Shown here: piece by piece, positions 7,512-15,087 of the stretch
How the letters are laid out: each line of letters begins with the position of its first letter
How positions within the stretch are numbered: position 1 is the stretch's first letter
DNA from: JAMXLO01 sp041487355
GTDB taxonomy: Bacteria; Pseudomonadota; Alphaproteobacteria; Acetobacterales; Acetobacteraceae
Length of the DNA: 27,034 bases
Direction: 5' to 3'
Assembly: GCA_041487355.1 (NCBI GenBank)
Contig: JBGPND010000054.1
Coordinates: 1 to 27,034, forward strand
Notes under the pieces: model-generated
Seen by the model: the letters and a program-made list of their open reading frames with translations, nothing else
Databases searched by the model: none
What the model was told of the DNA's origin: nothing
Program-made: the position numbers and the translations under genes

Positions 7512-9203
7512 ATGAATGACCCACGTCTATCGCGCCCGTGGTGGACCCGCCGCGGCTTTCTTCAGGGCAGTGCCGCCGCGATGGCAGCGGGCGCGTACGG
7601 GCTGTCGCCGTGGCGCAGTCTGGCGGCGATACCCAACGAATTCGACGGCTCGAACTTCCAGCTCAAGGCGGCCGAGCCCAATCCCAAGTCCGGCGGCGTG
7701 CTGCGCTTCGCAATCACCATGCGCCCGCCGCATTTCGATGTGCACCAATCCGGCACGATCAACAGCCTGGGCGCCCAGGGGTGCATGTTCGACAACCTGA
7801 TCCGGCACGATCCGCGCGACAGCGGCAAGACCATCATACCTGACCTGGCGCATAGCTGGGAGATCGCCAAGGACGGCAAGACCTACACCTTCTCCCTGCG
7901 CAAGGGCGTGCAGTTCCACGACGGCGCGGAGCTGACGGCGGATGACGTGAAGGCGACCTTCGACCGTATTGCCAAGCCGCCACAGGGCATCAGCATTCCC
8001 CGCAGCATCCTGTTCAAGGCGGTCAGCGAGATCAACGCGCGCGACAAGTATACCGTCGAATTCAAGCTGTCCTCGCCGCGCGCGGCAAGCTTCATGATGC
8101 AGGCGATCGCCAGCGGCTGGAACGTCATCTTCCGCAAGAAGACTCTGGAGGACAACAACTACAACCTGCGCAAGGTATTGAACATTCCGGGTACCGGTCC
8201 ATTCCGTAGTGCCAAATACGTCGAAAATGAAACCTGGGTGATGGAGAAGAACCCGAACTACTGGAACAAGGGATTGCCGTATCTCGACGGCATCCAGTTC
8301 TTCCATGCGCTGCCGTTTTCCACCGAGCTGGGGTCGGCTTTGCTGTCCAACCGGGTCGACTATGGCCGGATCGTGGATCCAGTGACGGCGCGGAAGGCCA
8401 AGGCCACGCCGGGCATGTCGACGACGGCCTTCAACCAGAGCGTGATTCAGGGGACGTGGGTCAACAACAAGAAGAAGCCGCTCGACGATCCGCGGGTGCG
8501 TCGGGCATTTCACCTGGCCTTGGACAAGCATGTGCTGATAGACGTGGTCAAGGACGTGACACCGATGCGGGTCGGCGGGTTCATCTACCCGTTCTCGGAA
8601 TTCGCCACGCCGACGGATGAACTGTTCAAACGTGTCGGCTACCAGACGGATCCCACGGCCGCGCTCAAGGAGGCGCGCGCGCTGATGGCGGCGGCGGGGC
8701 ATCCCAACGGCATCCAGGGACTGGACTTCCTGGTCCGCGATGTCGCCAGCTTCAAACTCTGGGCGCAGGCCATCCAGGCGATGCTGCAGGAGGGCATCAA
8801 CGTCGGGTGCAATTTGCGCACGGTGGTGGAGTCGGTATGGTTCGACGACACGGCGAGCGGCCACTACGATCTGGCCATCGGCGCCGTCGTATCGACGCTG
8901 CTCGACCCCTCGGACTACTTCAACGCCTGGTATCGCACGGACGGTCCGCAGAACTACTCGTTCTGGGACAACAAGGCGTTCAATGCCCTGGCGGACCAGA
9001 TCGATCTGGAGGTCGATCCCGCCAAGCGTCTGGCACTGATCCGGCAGGCCGAGGCCATCTTCGAACAGGATCCTCCGGTGCTGCCGGTCGCCTGGGAGCA
9101 GATCAACGACGTCTGGTGGAACTACGTGAAGGGCTTCAACCCGTACGAGTATTTCGGCATCTACGACGTCGCCCGACAGGATCTGTTCTGGCTGGACAAG
9201 TAG
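7512..9203 (+). CDS. Tat-exported peptide ABC transporter substrate-binding protein (SBP_bac_5/DppA type)
   Basis: A 563-residue periplasmic binding protein. The N-terminus has a twin-arginine signal (WTRRGFLQGSAAAMAAGAYG, Arg13-Arg14), so it is probably exported folded through Tat. The mature part carries family-5 binding-protein features: GGVLRFAI near the start, LAHSWEIAKDGKTYTFSLRKGVQFHDG, ADDVKATFDRI, and LDDPRVRRAFHLALDKHVLID in the middle. GGGGAGG precedes ATG 7512 at a good distance; upstream in-frame codons from 7467 would push the signal inward, so they are rejected. The gene is divergent from the ATPase operon and separated from the permeases by it. It most likely delivers peptides to that transporter. 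A strong hairpin follows before the next gene. Confidence 0.93.
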   Translation: MNDPRLSRPWWTRRGFLQGSAAAMAAGAYGLSPWRSLAAIPNEFDGSNFQLKAAEPNPKSGGVLRFAITMRPPHFDVHQSGTINSLGAQGCMFDNLIRHDPRDSGKTIIPDLAHSWEIAKDGKTYTFSLRKGVQFHDGAELTADDVKATFDRIAKPPQGISIPRSILFKAVSEINARDKYTVEFKLSSPRAASFMMQAIASGWNVIFRKKTLEDNNYNLRKVLNIPGTGPFRSAKYVENETWVMEKNPNYWNKGLPYLDGIQFFHALPFSTELGSALLSNRVDYGRIVDPVTARKAKATPGMSTTAFNQSVIQGTWVNNKKKPLDDPRVRRAFHLALDKHVLIDVVKDVTPMRVGGFIYPFSEFATPTDELFKRVGYQTDPTAALKEARALMAAAGHPNGIQGLDFLVRDVASFKLWAQAIQAMLQEGINVGCNLRTVVESVWFDDTASGHYDLAIGAVVSTLLDPSDYFNAWYRTDGPQNYSFWDNKAFNALADQIDLEVDPAKRLALIRQAEAIFEQDPPVLPVAWEQINDVWWNYVKGFNPYEYFGIYDVARQDLFWLDK

Positions 9204-9233
9204 GCGCCAGGGAGGCGTCACAGGCTTGCACGG

Positions 9234-9273
9234 TTGCGGCGTACGGCAGCAGCATTGCTGCCGTACGCCGCAA
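9234..9273 (+). repeat. Perfect 18-bp hairpin overlapping a ribosome-binding site
   Basis: The arms at 9234-9251 and 9256-9273 are perfectly complementary around the 4-nt loop GCAT. The last two bases of the stem are the first bases of the AAGGAGA Shine-Dalgarno of the dehydrogenase at 9288. The stem lies 30 bp after the binding-protein stop. There is no U-run. It could protect the abundant binding-protein message, partly terminate transcription, or limit translation of the dehydrogenase. Confidence 0.85.
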
Positions 9274-9287
9274 GGAGAGACGCAAGC

Positions 9288-10268
9288 ATGCCTACCGTGA
9301 TCCTCTGCCGCCCGTTGCACGCCAGCGGCATGGCGCTGTTGGAAGCCCGCCACGACGTCACCATCCGCACACTCAGCCGCCCGTCCCAGGCCGAACTCGC
9401 CGCCGCCATGCCAGGCGCGCACGCAGTCCTGGTCGGCCTGGAAGAAGTCGACGAAGCCCTGCTGTCACAGTCCCCCGACCTCCGTATCGTTTCACGCTTT
9501 GGCGTTGGCTACGACACGGTGGACATCCCGGCCTGCACGCGGCGCGGCGTCGTGGTCGGTGTCACCAACGGCGGCAATGATCTGTCGGTCGCCGAGCACG
9601 CGATGATGCTGTTGCTCGCGGTCGCGCGGCGCACCATCGAGATGGATGCCTCGGTGCGCGCCGGCAGATGGATGCTGCGCGAGGGCCGCCCGATGGGCGA
9701 ACTGGCCGGCCGCACCATCCTGGTGGTCGGCTATGGTCGCATCGGCACCCGCGTCGCGCGCCTGTGCTCGGCTTTTGGCATGCAGGTGATGGTGCGCGAT
9801 CCCGCCTTCCCGGTGCCGCGTATCGCCGCCGACGGCTATACGCCGGTCACCGACATCGCCGCCGCGCTGCCGGAGATCGACGTGCTCACGCTGCACTGTC
9901 CGCTGGGTGAGGACACGCGTCACATGATCAACCGCGAGATGCTCGGGCTGATGAAGCCGACGGCGTGGCTGATCAATGCCGCACGCGGCCCGCTGGTCGA
10001 TGAGGCGGCGCTGATCGAGGCGTTGTCGTCCGGCAGGCTGGAAGCCGCGGGGCTCGATGTGCAACTGCGCGAGCCGCCGGACCCGGCCAATGCGCTGCTG
10101 AAGCTGCCCAACGTTGTGCTGAGCCCGCACAATGCCGCGGCGCCGATCGAGTGCAACGAGAAGATGTCCATCCGCGCGGCGAAGAACATGCTGGAGCTGT
10201 TCGACGGCGTGCTTGACCCTGGCTACGTCGTCAACCCGGAAACCCTGCCGAACCGTCGCAACGTTTGA
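9288..10268 (+). CDS. NAD-dependent D-isomer-specific 2-hydroxyacid dehydrogenase
   Basis: A 326-residue oxidoreductase interconverting a D-2-hydroxyacid and a 2-oxoacid in the cytoplasm. The Rossmann motif is VVGYGRIG (residues 146-153), with an acidic residue at the end of the second strand (RDP, Asp171) favouring NAD over NADP. The catalytic triad is Arg233 (NAARGPLVD), Glu262 (REPPD) and His281 (SPHNAAAP). The overall form resembles phosphoglycerate-dehydrogenase-like and hydroxypyruvate/glyoxylate-reductase-like members without an ACT domain. AAGGAGA precedes ATG 9288; the in-frame ATG at 9234 lies inside the hairpin and is rejected. It probably belongs to the transcription unit of the peptide-binding protein. 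The exact substrate is unknown. Confidence 0.9.
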   Translation: MPTVILCRPLHASGMALLEARHDVTIRTLSRPSQAELAAAMPGAHAVLVGLEEVDEALLSQSPDLRIVSRFGVGYDTVDIPACTRRGVVVGVTNGGNDLSVAEHAMMLLLAVARRTIEMDASVRAGRWMLREGRPMGELAGRTILVVGYGRIGTRVARLCSAFGMQVMVRDPAFPVPRIAADGYTPVTDIAAALPEIDVLTLHCPLGEDTRHMINREMLGLMKPTAWLINAARGPLVDEAALIEALSSGRLEAAGLDVQLREPPDPANALLKLPNVVLSPHNAAAPIECNEKMSIRAAKNMLELFDGVLDPGYVVNPETLPNRRNV

Positions 10269-10340
10269 TCGGGATCAATGCGGCGTGCCTGTGGACCGTC
10301 CATCATACTGCCCGCACGGCAGGACGAGGGAGAGCAGGTC

Positions 10341-10934
10341 ATGGCCGGTCTTACGCTGTCGGTGGAAGAGATCCATGCCGCGCCGCCCGAGGTGCGCCGC
10401 TGGCTCGAGCAGGAGATCGTCCGCACGCTAGGGCTGCATCTGTTGCAGGAACCTGTCGCCCAGGCGGCAATGCCGCCGCTGGTTGGCTGCAATGTCGAGG
10501 AGGCGCGGGACATCCTGTCCCTGGTGCAAGGCATGCTGCCGGTGGTCAGCGTCTTCTTCGAGCTGGGACGCGAAGCTGCCAGCGTGCCGGTGCATGGCAT
10601 GCGCGCGTTCAGCATCGCTGACATCCTGCGCCACAGCCGGCTGCATGCGCCCGCCCAGGTGGTCGAGTGCCTAGACGTGCTGACCGATGCGCTCAGGCGG
10701 GTGCGCGGCGACGCCGAAGCCGGACTCTATGCGCTGGACAACCAGGGCCACTGTCTGGTCGCCGAGACCACGATGCGCAGCATCCTCAGGCTCTGGCAGG
10801 AGATCGTGGCGCAACGGGCGCTGCAGACGCCGCCCGCCAGTGCGCCGGAAGCTGGTGACACCGTCTATCATACGCCGACCTACCGGATAGCGGTGCCAGG
10901 CGACCAGACGCCGGCGGAGGTCAAGCCACAGTAA
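10341..10934 (+). CDS. Conserved-looking protein of unknown function
   Basis: A 197-residue soluble, mostly helical protein with no signal peptide or membrane segment. It starts MAGLTLSVEEIHAAPPEVRRWLEQEI and contains an amphipathic helix-rich middle (VVECLDVLTDALRRVRGDAE). The last 35 residues are proline-rich and probably disordered. GAGGGAGAGCAGG before ATG 10341 decides the start; the frame opens earlier at 10278, but that extension lacks a ribosome-binding site. Codon use is like its neighbours. I do not recognise the family. It lies 72 bp after the dehydrogenase and could be co-transcribed with it or stand alone. Confidence 0.7.
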   Translation: MAGLTLSVEEIHAAPPEVRRWLEQEIVRTLGLHLLQEPVAQAAMPPLVGCNVEEARDILSLVQGMLPVVSVFFELGREAASVPVHGMRAFSIADILRHSRLHAPAQVVECLDVLTDALRRVRGDAEAGLYALDNQGHCLVAETTMRSILRLWQEIVAQRALQTPPASAPEAGDTVYHTPTYRIAVPGDQTPAEVKPQ

Positions 10935-10991
10935 GCCAGTCGCGTGTTAGATCATTTCTCGATAGAGATGATCCATTCTGCCAAGCCTCTA

Positions 10992-11225
10992 CCGTCATGG
11001 CCGGGTCAAGCCCCATAGGCATCAGGATAAGGGCGTCGGCGGGGAATATTTTGGCTGGAGGCACTGTTCCCTCCTCGTCATGGCCGGGCTTGACCCGGCC
11101 ATCAATCGCGGCAGAGGTGCTTGGACAGATGCCCGGGTCAAGCCCGGGCATGACGGGGGAGAGGACGTTCGCCTCCACCCAGGCCCTTATCCTGATGCCT
11201 ATGGGGTCAAGCCCGGCCATGACGG
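10992..11225. repeat. Nested inverted-repeat cluster (four copies of a TCATGSCCGGG-type unit)
   Basis: Outer arms 10992-11034 and 11183-11225 match over 43 bp (14 bp, a 6-bp segment that is itself inverted, then 23 bp identical). Inside them, 11076-11102 and 11129-11155 form a second pair over 27 bp with two mismatches. All four copies share the core CATG(C/G)CCGGG plus CTTGAC/GTCAAG. The whole 350-bp gap between the unknown protein and ppsA contains no credible gene. Related units occur at 21796-21875, and shorter ones at 5286, 15014 and 18419, so this is a genome-wide intergenic repeat family. Confidence 0.85.
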
Positions 11226-11283
11226 TATGGCCGTCTCCAGCGAGTTTGCCGCCGATCTCGCAAAGTCTGTGGAAAATCTGCCT

Positions 11284-13707
11284 TCAGTCAGCCGCGGAAC
11301 GCGTCAGCAGACTGCGCTCCGCTTCGCGCACGGCGGCGATGGTGCGTGGCAGGCTGGACGGGTTCACGCTGATCGAATCAATGCCGAGTCCCGCCAGGAA
11401 TTGCGCGATCTCCGGATAGTTCGCCGGCGCCTCGCCGCAGATGCCGACGTGGCGCCCATTGCGCTTCGCCCCTGCCACTGCGAGCCGCAGCATCTCCAGC
11501 ATGCCCGGATCCCGCTCGTCGAAGTCGAACGCCACGATCTCCGAATCGCGGTCCACGCCGAGCGTGAGCTGCGTCAGATCGTTCGAGCCGATCGAGAACC
11601 CGTCGAACACCGCGGCGAACGCGTCCACCTGGATGACATTGTTGGGGATCTCGCACATCACATAGATCTCGAGCCCGTTCACCCCGCGCTTGAGCCCGTG
11701 GCGCGCCATCGCTTCCAGCACCTGCTCCGCCTCCGCGACGCGTCGGCAGAACGGTACCATGACACGCAGATTGGTCAGACCCATCTCCTCGCGCACCCGG
11801 CAGAGCGCCTCGCATTCGAGCGCGAAGCCGTCGGCATAGGCCGGGTGCGCATAGCGCGACGCGCCGCGGAAGCCGAGCATCGGATTGGCCTCCTTCGGCT
11901 CAAACGCGGCGCCGCCAAGTAGTTGGGCATATTCGTTGGTCTTGAAGTCGGACAGCCGGATGATCACCGGCTTCGGGTAGAACGCCGCGGCGATGGTGCC
12001 GACGCCTTCCGCCAGCGTGCGGACGAAGAACTCGCGCGGCGAGGCGAAATTGCGGCTGAGCGCGTCGATGCGCATGCGGTCCTCCGGGGCAACCTTCTCC
12101 GGGTGAACCAGAGCCATCGGATGCACGCCGATATGCTCACTTATGATGAACTCCATGCGCGCCAGGCCGACGCCGGCATTCGGCATCATCGCGGTGCGGA
12201 ACGCGAGATCTGGGTTGCCGAGATTCACCATGATGTGGGTGCGTGGCAGTTCGAGAGCGCTTGCCGGCAGGCGGGTCACCTCGAACGGCACGTCGCCCTC
12301 ATACACGCTGCCGACCTCGCCGCCGGCGCAGGATACGGTGACGCGCTGGCCGGTCTTCAGGGAGCTGGTTGCCGCCTCGGTGCCGACCACCGCCGGCACA
12401 CCAAGCTCGCGCGCCACGATCGCCGCGTGACAGGTACGTCCGCCGCGGTCGGTGACGATGGCGCCGGCGGTCTTCATCACCGGCTCCCAGTCCGGGCTGG
12501 TAGCGCTTGCCACCAGCACCTCGCCGGGCTGGAAGCTCCCCAGGTCTTCGGTGCCGGTGATGACCCTTACCGTGCCGGTGCCGATCTTTTCGCCGACCGC
12601 CTTGCCGCTGACCAGCACCTTGCCGTCGCCGGTCAGCGCGTAGCTTTCGAACACCTCGCTCGATCGTCGGGACGCCACCGTTTCCGGCCGCGCCTGCACG
12701 ATGTAGAGCTTGCCGTCATCGGCGTCCTTCGCCCATTCGATGTCCATCGGGACGGGATGGCCAGCTTGCGCGGAATAGTGCTGCTCGATGCGGATGGCGC
12801 AGCCGGCCAGGGTCAGCACCTCGGAGTCTTCGATGCAGAAGCGCGAGCGGGCGGCCTCGGTCATCGTCTGATCGCGTGTGGTGGAGCCGACATGGCCCTC
12901 GGCCAGGCGTAGCGCGAACTGCTTCTGCCCCAGCGAGCGGCGCAGCACGGTGCGATGACCTTGCAGGAAGGTCGGCTTGTGGACGTAGAACTCGTCGGGG
13001 TCCACCTTGCCCTGCACGACGTTCTCGCCGAGTCCGTAGGCACCGGTGATGAACACCACGTCGCGAAAGCCGGATTCCGTATCGAGAGTGAAGATCACGC
13101 CACTCGACGCCATGTCGGAGCGCACCATCTTCATCACGCCGACCGACAACGCGACCTTGAAATGGTCGAAGCCGTTGTTGACGCGATAGACGATGCCACG
13201 GTCGGTGAACAACGAGGCGAAGCAGAGCCGGCAGGCCTCGAACAGGTCCTGCGTGCCGCGTATATTCAGATAGCTCTCATGCTGGCCGGCGAAGCTGGCG
13301 GTGGGCAGGTCCTCGGCGGTCGCCGAACTGCGCACGGCAACGGCAACGTCAGGACCATACTCGGCTTCGAGCTGGCGGTAAGCGTCGGCGATTGCCTGGC
13401 GCAGGGCTTCGGTCCCGGTGGCATGGTAGACGATGTCGCGCGCCTGTTTCGCCTGCTCGGCCAGTGCCGCGACATCGGTGATGTCGAGCCCATCCAGTAA
13501 TGCGTGCAGCTTCGGCCAGGCGTCCGCCGCGGTGAGTGCGTCGCGATAGGCGGCGGCGGTCAGGGCAAATCCGTTGGGCACGCGGACCCCTGCGGCGCCC
13601 AGCTCCGAATACAGCTCGCCGAGCGAGGCATTCTTGCCGCCGACCAGCGGAACGTCTTCCAACCGAATGGTGCTGAACCAGCGGACAGTCTGCGAAACCG
13701 TGCCCAT
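11284..13707 (-). CDS. ppsA: Phosphoenolpyruvate synthase (pyruvate, water dikinase)
   Basis: An 807-residue enzyme making PEP, AMP and phosphate from pyruvate, ATP and water (EC 2.7.9.2), the entry to gluconeogenesis from pyruvate. Domain order is standard: an N-terminal ATP-grasp nucleotide-binding domain (VGGKNASLGEL at 22-32, VRSSATAEDLP at 125-135), a central phosphohistidine domain (GGRTCHAAIVARELG, phosphorylated His427) and a C-terminal TIM-barrel PEP-binding domain with GSNDLTQLTLGVDRD near 707-721 and CGEAPAN with Cys758. The length is normal. The start at 13707 has GAGGAGAT seven nt upstream. It is divergent from the DUF2934 gene, with a single FNR/FixK-type palindrome midway, so low-oxygen control is likely. 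It is monocistronic as seen here. Confidence 0.96.
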   Translation of the reverse strand: MGTVSQTVRWFSTIRLEDVPLVGGKNASLGELYSELGAAGVRVPNGFALTAAAYRDALTAADAWPKLHALLDGLDITDVAALAEQAKQARDIVYHATGTEALRQAIADAYRQLEAEYGPDVAVAVRSSATAEDLPTASFAGQHESYLNIRGTQDLFEACRLCFASLFTDRGIVYRVNNGFDHFKVALSVGVMKMVRSDMASSGVIFTLDTESGFRDVVFITGAYGLGENVVQGKVDPDEFYVHKPTFLQGHRTVLRRSLGQKQFALRLAEGHVGSTTRDQTMTEAARSRFCIEDSEVLTLAGCAIRIEQHYSAQAGHPVPMDIEWAKDADDGKLYIVQARPETVASRRSSEVFESYALTGDGKVLVSGKAVGEKIGTGTVRVITGTEDLGSFQPGEVLVASATSPDWEPVMKTAGAIVTDRGGRTCHAAIVARELGVPAVVGTEAATSSLKTGQRVTVSCAGGEVGSVYEGDVPFEVTRLPASALELPRTHIMVNLGNPDLAFRTAMMPNAGVGLARMEFIISEHIGVHPMALVHPEKVAPEDRMRIDALSRNFASPREFFVRTLAEGVGTIAAAFYPKPVIIRLSDFKTNEYAQLLGGAAFEPKEANPMLGFRGASRYAHPAYADGFALECEALCRVREEMGLTNLRVMVPFCRRVAEAEQVLEAMARHGLKRGVNGLEIYVMCEIPNNVIQVDAFAAVFDGFSIGSNDLTQLTLGVDRDSEIVAFDFDERDPGMLEMLRLAVAGAKRNGRHVGICGEAPANYPEIAQFLAGLGIDSISVNPSSLPRTIAAVREAERSLLTRSAAD

Positions 13708-13762
13708 CGGCCGATCTCCTCATGCGAGAGTGTTCGCATACGAGGGCACTCGGACCATGGCA

Positions 13763-13776
13763 TTGACCTGGGTCAA
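13763..13776. promoter_or_regulatory. FNR/FixK/Dnr-type operator shared by ppsA and the DUF2934 gene
   Basis: TTGACCTGGGTCAA is a perfect palindrome at its two half sites (TTGAC-N4-GTCAA), fitting the CRP/FNR-family consensus TTGAY-N4-RTCAA. Its centre is 62.5 nt before the ppsA start and 63.5 nt before the DUF2934 start. At the distance expected for a class II site, TATGCG lies toward ppsA (13740-13735) and TAAGTT toward DUF2934 (13800-13805), as candidate -10 elements. Confidence 0.65.
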
Positions 13777-13832
13777 AGCGCTCCGGACGGTTTGGCGGCT
13801 AAGTTCTCCCGTGTCAGGCATGGGAGGCCGCG

Positions 13833-14159
13833 ATGGCCAGAATCGAACAGGAGCATGAGAAGCGCATCCGCGCGCACGCGAGGCGGATGTGGCGTGACGC
13901 GGGCAGCCCCAAGGGGCGCGAGGACGAATATCTGGAGCGAGCCCGCGAATTGCAGGCCTTCGTCGACCATCCGGACGCCGGGTTGTTGCCGAACCCCATG
14001 ACGGCTCATCCGGAGCCGAGTGTGACCGAGGAGCCGGTCGAGGAAGCGGAACTGCAGGAGAATCTCGGCGAGTTCCCCAGCCAACTGACGGACCAGGGTG
14101 ACCGGGTGTCGGCACCGATGACCAAGAAGAAGGCCCGCACGTTCCTGCGCCGGGGCTGA
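13833..14159 (+). CDS. DUF2934-family small acidic/basic protein
   Basis: A 108-residue soluble protein. Residues 8-39 (EKRIRAHARRMWRDAGSPKG, then REDEYLERARELQ) fit the DUF2934 pattern of a short helical domain with an I/R-x-x-A-x-x-x-W core followed by EDx(Y/H)W-type acidic residues. The middle (EEPVEEAELQENLGEFP) is acidic, and the tail is basic (TKKKARTFLRRG). GGGAGG five nt before ATG 13833 supports the start. DUF2934 proteins are small proteins of unknown function, often next to stress or redox genes. It shares the FNR-type operator with ppsA, which points to a role under low oxygen, but no biochemical role is known to me. Confidence 0.8.
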   Translation: MARIEQEHEKRIRAHARRMWRDAGSPKGREDEYLERARELQAFVDHPDAGLLPNPMTAHPEPSVTEEPVEEAELQENLGEFPSQLTDQGDRVSAPMTKKKARTFLRRG

Positions 14160-14166
14160 GATCTCT

Positions 14167-14191
14167 CCCTCTCCCGCGTAGCGGGGGAGGG
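14167..14191. terminator. Short hairpin between convergent genes
   Basis: CCCTCTCCCGC (14167-14177) and GCGGGGGAGGG (14181-14191) form an 11-bp stem with one G-U pair around GTA. It sits in the 46-bp gap between the convergent DUF2934 and CBS genes. There is no U-run. It resembles one arm of the repeat at 23499-23599. Confidence 0.45.
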
Positions 14192-14205
14192 GTGGGGAGG
14201 GGGCG

Positions 14206-14925
14206 CTACGGCCGCACCGGGCTCGGCCAGTTCGGGCGGTCCAGCGGATCGATGACCCGCGGCCGGTCCATGTGATCCTGCACGGCGCGAACGCCCGGAA
14301 TGTTCTCGGCGGCTACCACCATTGCCTGACGCCGCTGCTCATCCGGTGCGATGCCCCAGAGGTGCACCACGCCCTCGGCCACGACGGCATTGATCGAGCC
14401 AGGGCTGTCCGCCCAGGCCTGGCGGCGCAGCTCCGCATAGAAGGCGTCGCGGATGCTCCGGTCATCCGCCGTGACGGGCGGGGCCGACAGCCTGCTGGCC
14501 AGCGCCTGCAGGAGGTTGCGCCGGCTGACGATGCCGACCAGTTTTCCGTCGCGCATAACCGGCACGCGCTTGATCCGCCTCGCCTCGAACAATCGCGCGA
14601 TCTCGGCGATTGGCGTGGTGTCGGCGACCGTGACCACCTCGCGTGTCATCACCTCGGCCGCCTTGCGACCATGTGTCCTGGTGTAGTCGGCGGCCAACCG
14701 GCTGGTGGAGGTCACCAGCTCGAGCCAGCGCGACGGACGCGGCTCCGTGCCCGTTTCCGCCCGGCGGAGCAGGTCGCCCTCGCTGACGATGCCGACGATC
14801 TGTCCGTCCGCCATGATCGGCACCGCGCTGATCCGGTTGTCCAGCATCAGGCGGATCAGCTCGGGCACTGGGGTTTCGGGGGCGGCGCAGATCACGTCGG
14901 GCGTCATGACATCGACTGCGTGCAT
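14206..14925 (-). CDS. CBS-CBS-BON domain protein (putative nucleotide-sensing stress protein)
   Basis: A 239-residue cytoplasmic protein. Residues 1-57 (MHAVDVMTPDVICAAPETPV, VGIVSEGDLLRR) and 87-143 (AAEVMTREVVTV, RVPVMRDGKLVGIVSRRNLL) form a pair of CBS motifs, a Bateman module that usually binds AMP, ATP or NADH. Residues 155-222 form a BON domain (VVHLWGIAPDEQRRQAMVVA, IPGVRAVQDHM). This domain order is known in proteobacterial proteins linked to stress and micro-oxic growth. GGGAGAAG before ATG 14925 makes this a better start than the ATG at 14946. The promoter carries the same FNR-type palindrome as ppsA at the same spacing, followed by CTAAG at the -10 position. Confidence 0.88.
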   Translation of the reverse strand: MHAVDVMTPDVICAAPETPVPELIRLMLDNRISAVPIMADGQIVGIVSEGDLLRRAETGTEPRPSRWLELVTSTSRLAADYTRTHGRKAAEVMTREVVTVADTTPIAEIARLFEARRIKRVPVMRDGKLVGIVSRRNLLQALASRLSAPPVTADDRSIRDAFYAELRRQAWADSPGSINAVVAEGVVHLWGIAPDEQRRQAMVVAAENIPGVRAVQDHMDRPRVIDPLDRPNWPSPVRP

Positions 14926-14979
14926 CGCGCTTCTCCCATCCTGCATGACAACGCCTTAGCGCGCGATGGCGGAAGCGCA

Positions 14980-14993
14980 TTGACCCAGGTCAA
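14980..14993. promoter_or_regulatory. FNR/FixK/Dnr-type operator upstream of the CBS-BON gene
   Basis: TTGACCCAGGTCAA is the exact reverse complement of the box at 13763-13776. Its centre is 61.5 nt before the CBS-BON start (minus strand). A TAAGGC -10-like element lies at 14958-14953, the position expected for class II activation. The divergent aminotransferase starts 101 nt from the centre on the other side and could also respond, though less typically. Confidence 0.65.
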
Positions 14994-15013
14994 TCGCCAC
15001 GCATGGGAGCCTG

Positions 15014-15032
15014 CCCCGGACTTGATCCGGGG
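15014..15032. repeat. Short symmetric intergenic repeat
   Basis: CCCCGGACTTGATCCGGGG is the inverse of the copy at 5286-5304 and related to the unit at 18419-18437. It is a short member of the repeat family described at 10992-11225. It lies between the FNR-type box and the aminotransferase start. Confidence 0.65.
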
Positions 15033-15087
15033 TTGACGCCGGCACGCCAGCCGACGCGACAATGCAGGCGCCGCAAGGGGTACTGCC

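Noticed and set aside
7527..9422. 631-codon open frame antisense to the peptide-binding protein
   Set aside because: Same composition artefact; the sense frame has a Tat signal, a ribosome-binding site and family motifs.
10992..11225. Possible CRISPR array, because similar units recur in a gap
   Set aside because: The units are inverted rather than directly repeated, spacing is irregular, and no cas gene is nearby.
11923..12912. 329-codon open frame antisense to ppsA
   Set aside because: Shadow of ppsA; no motif and typical complement composition.
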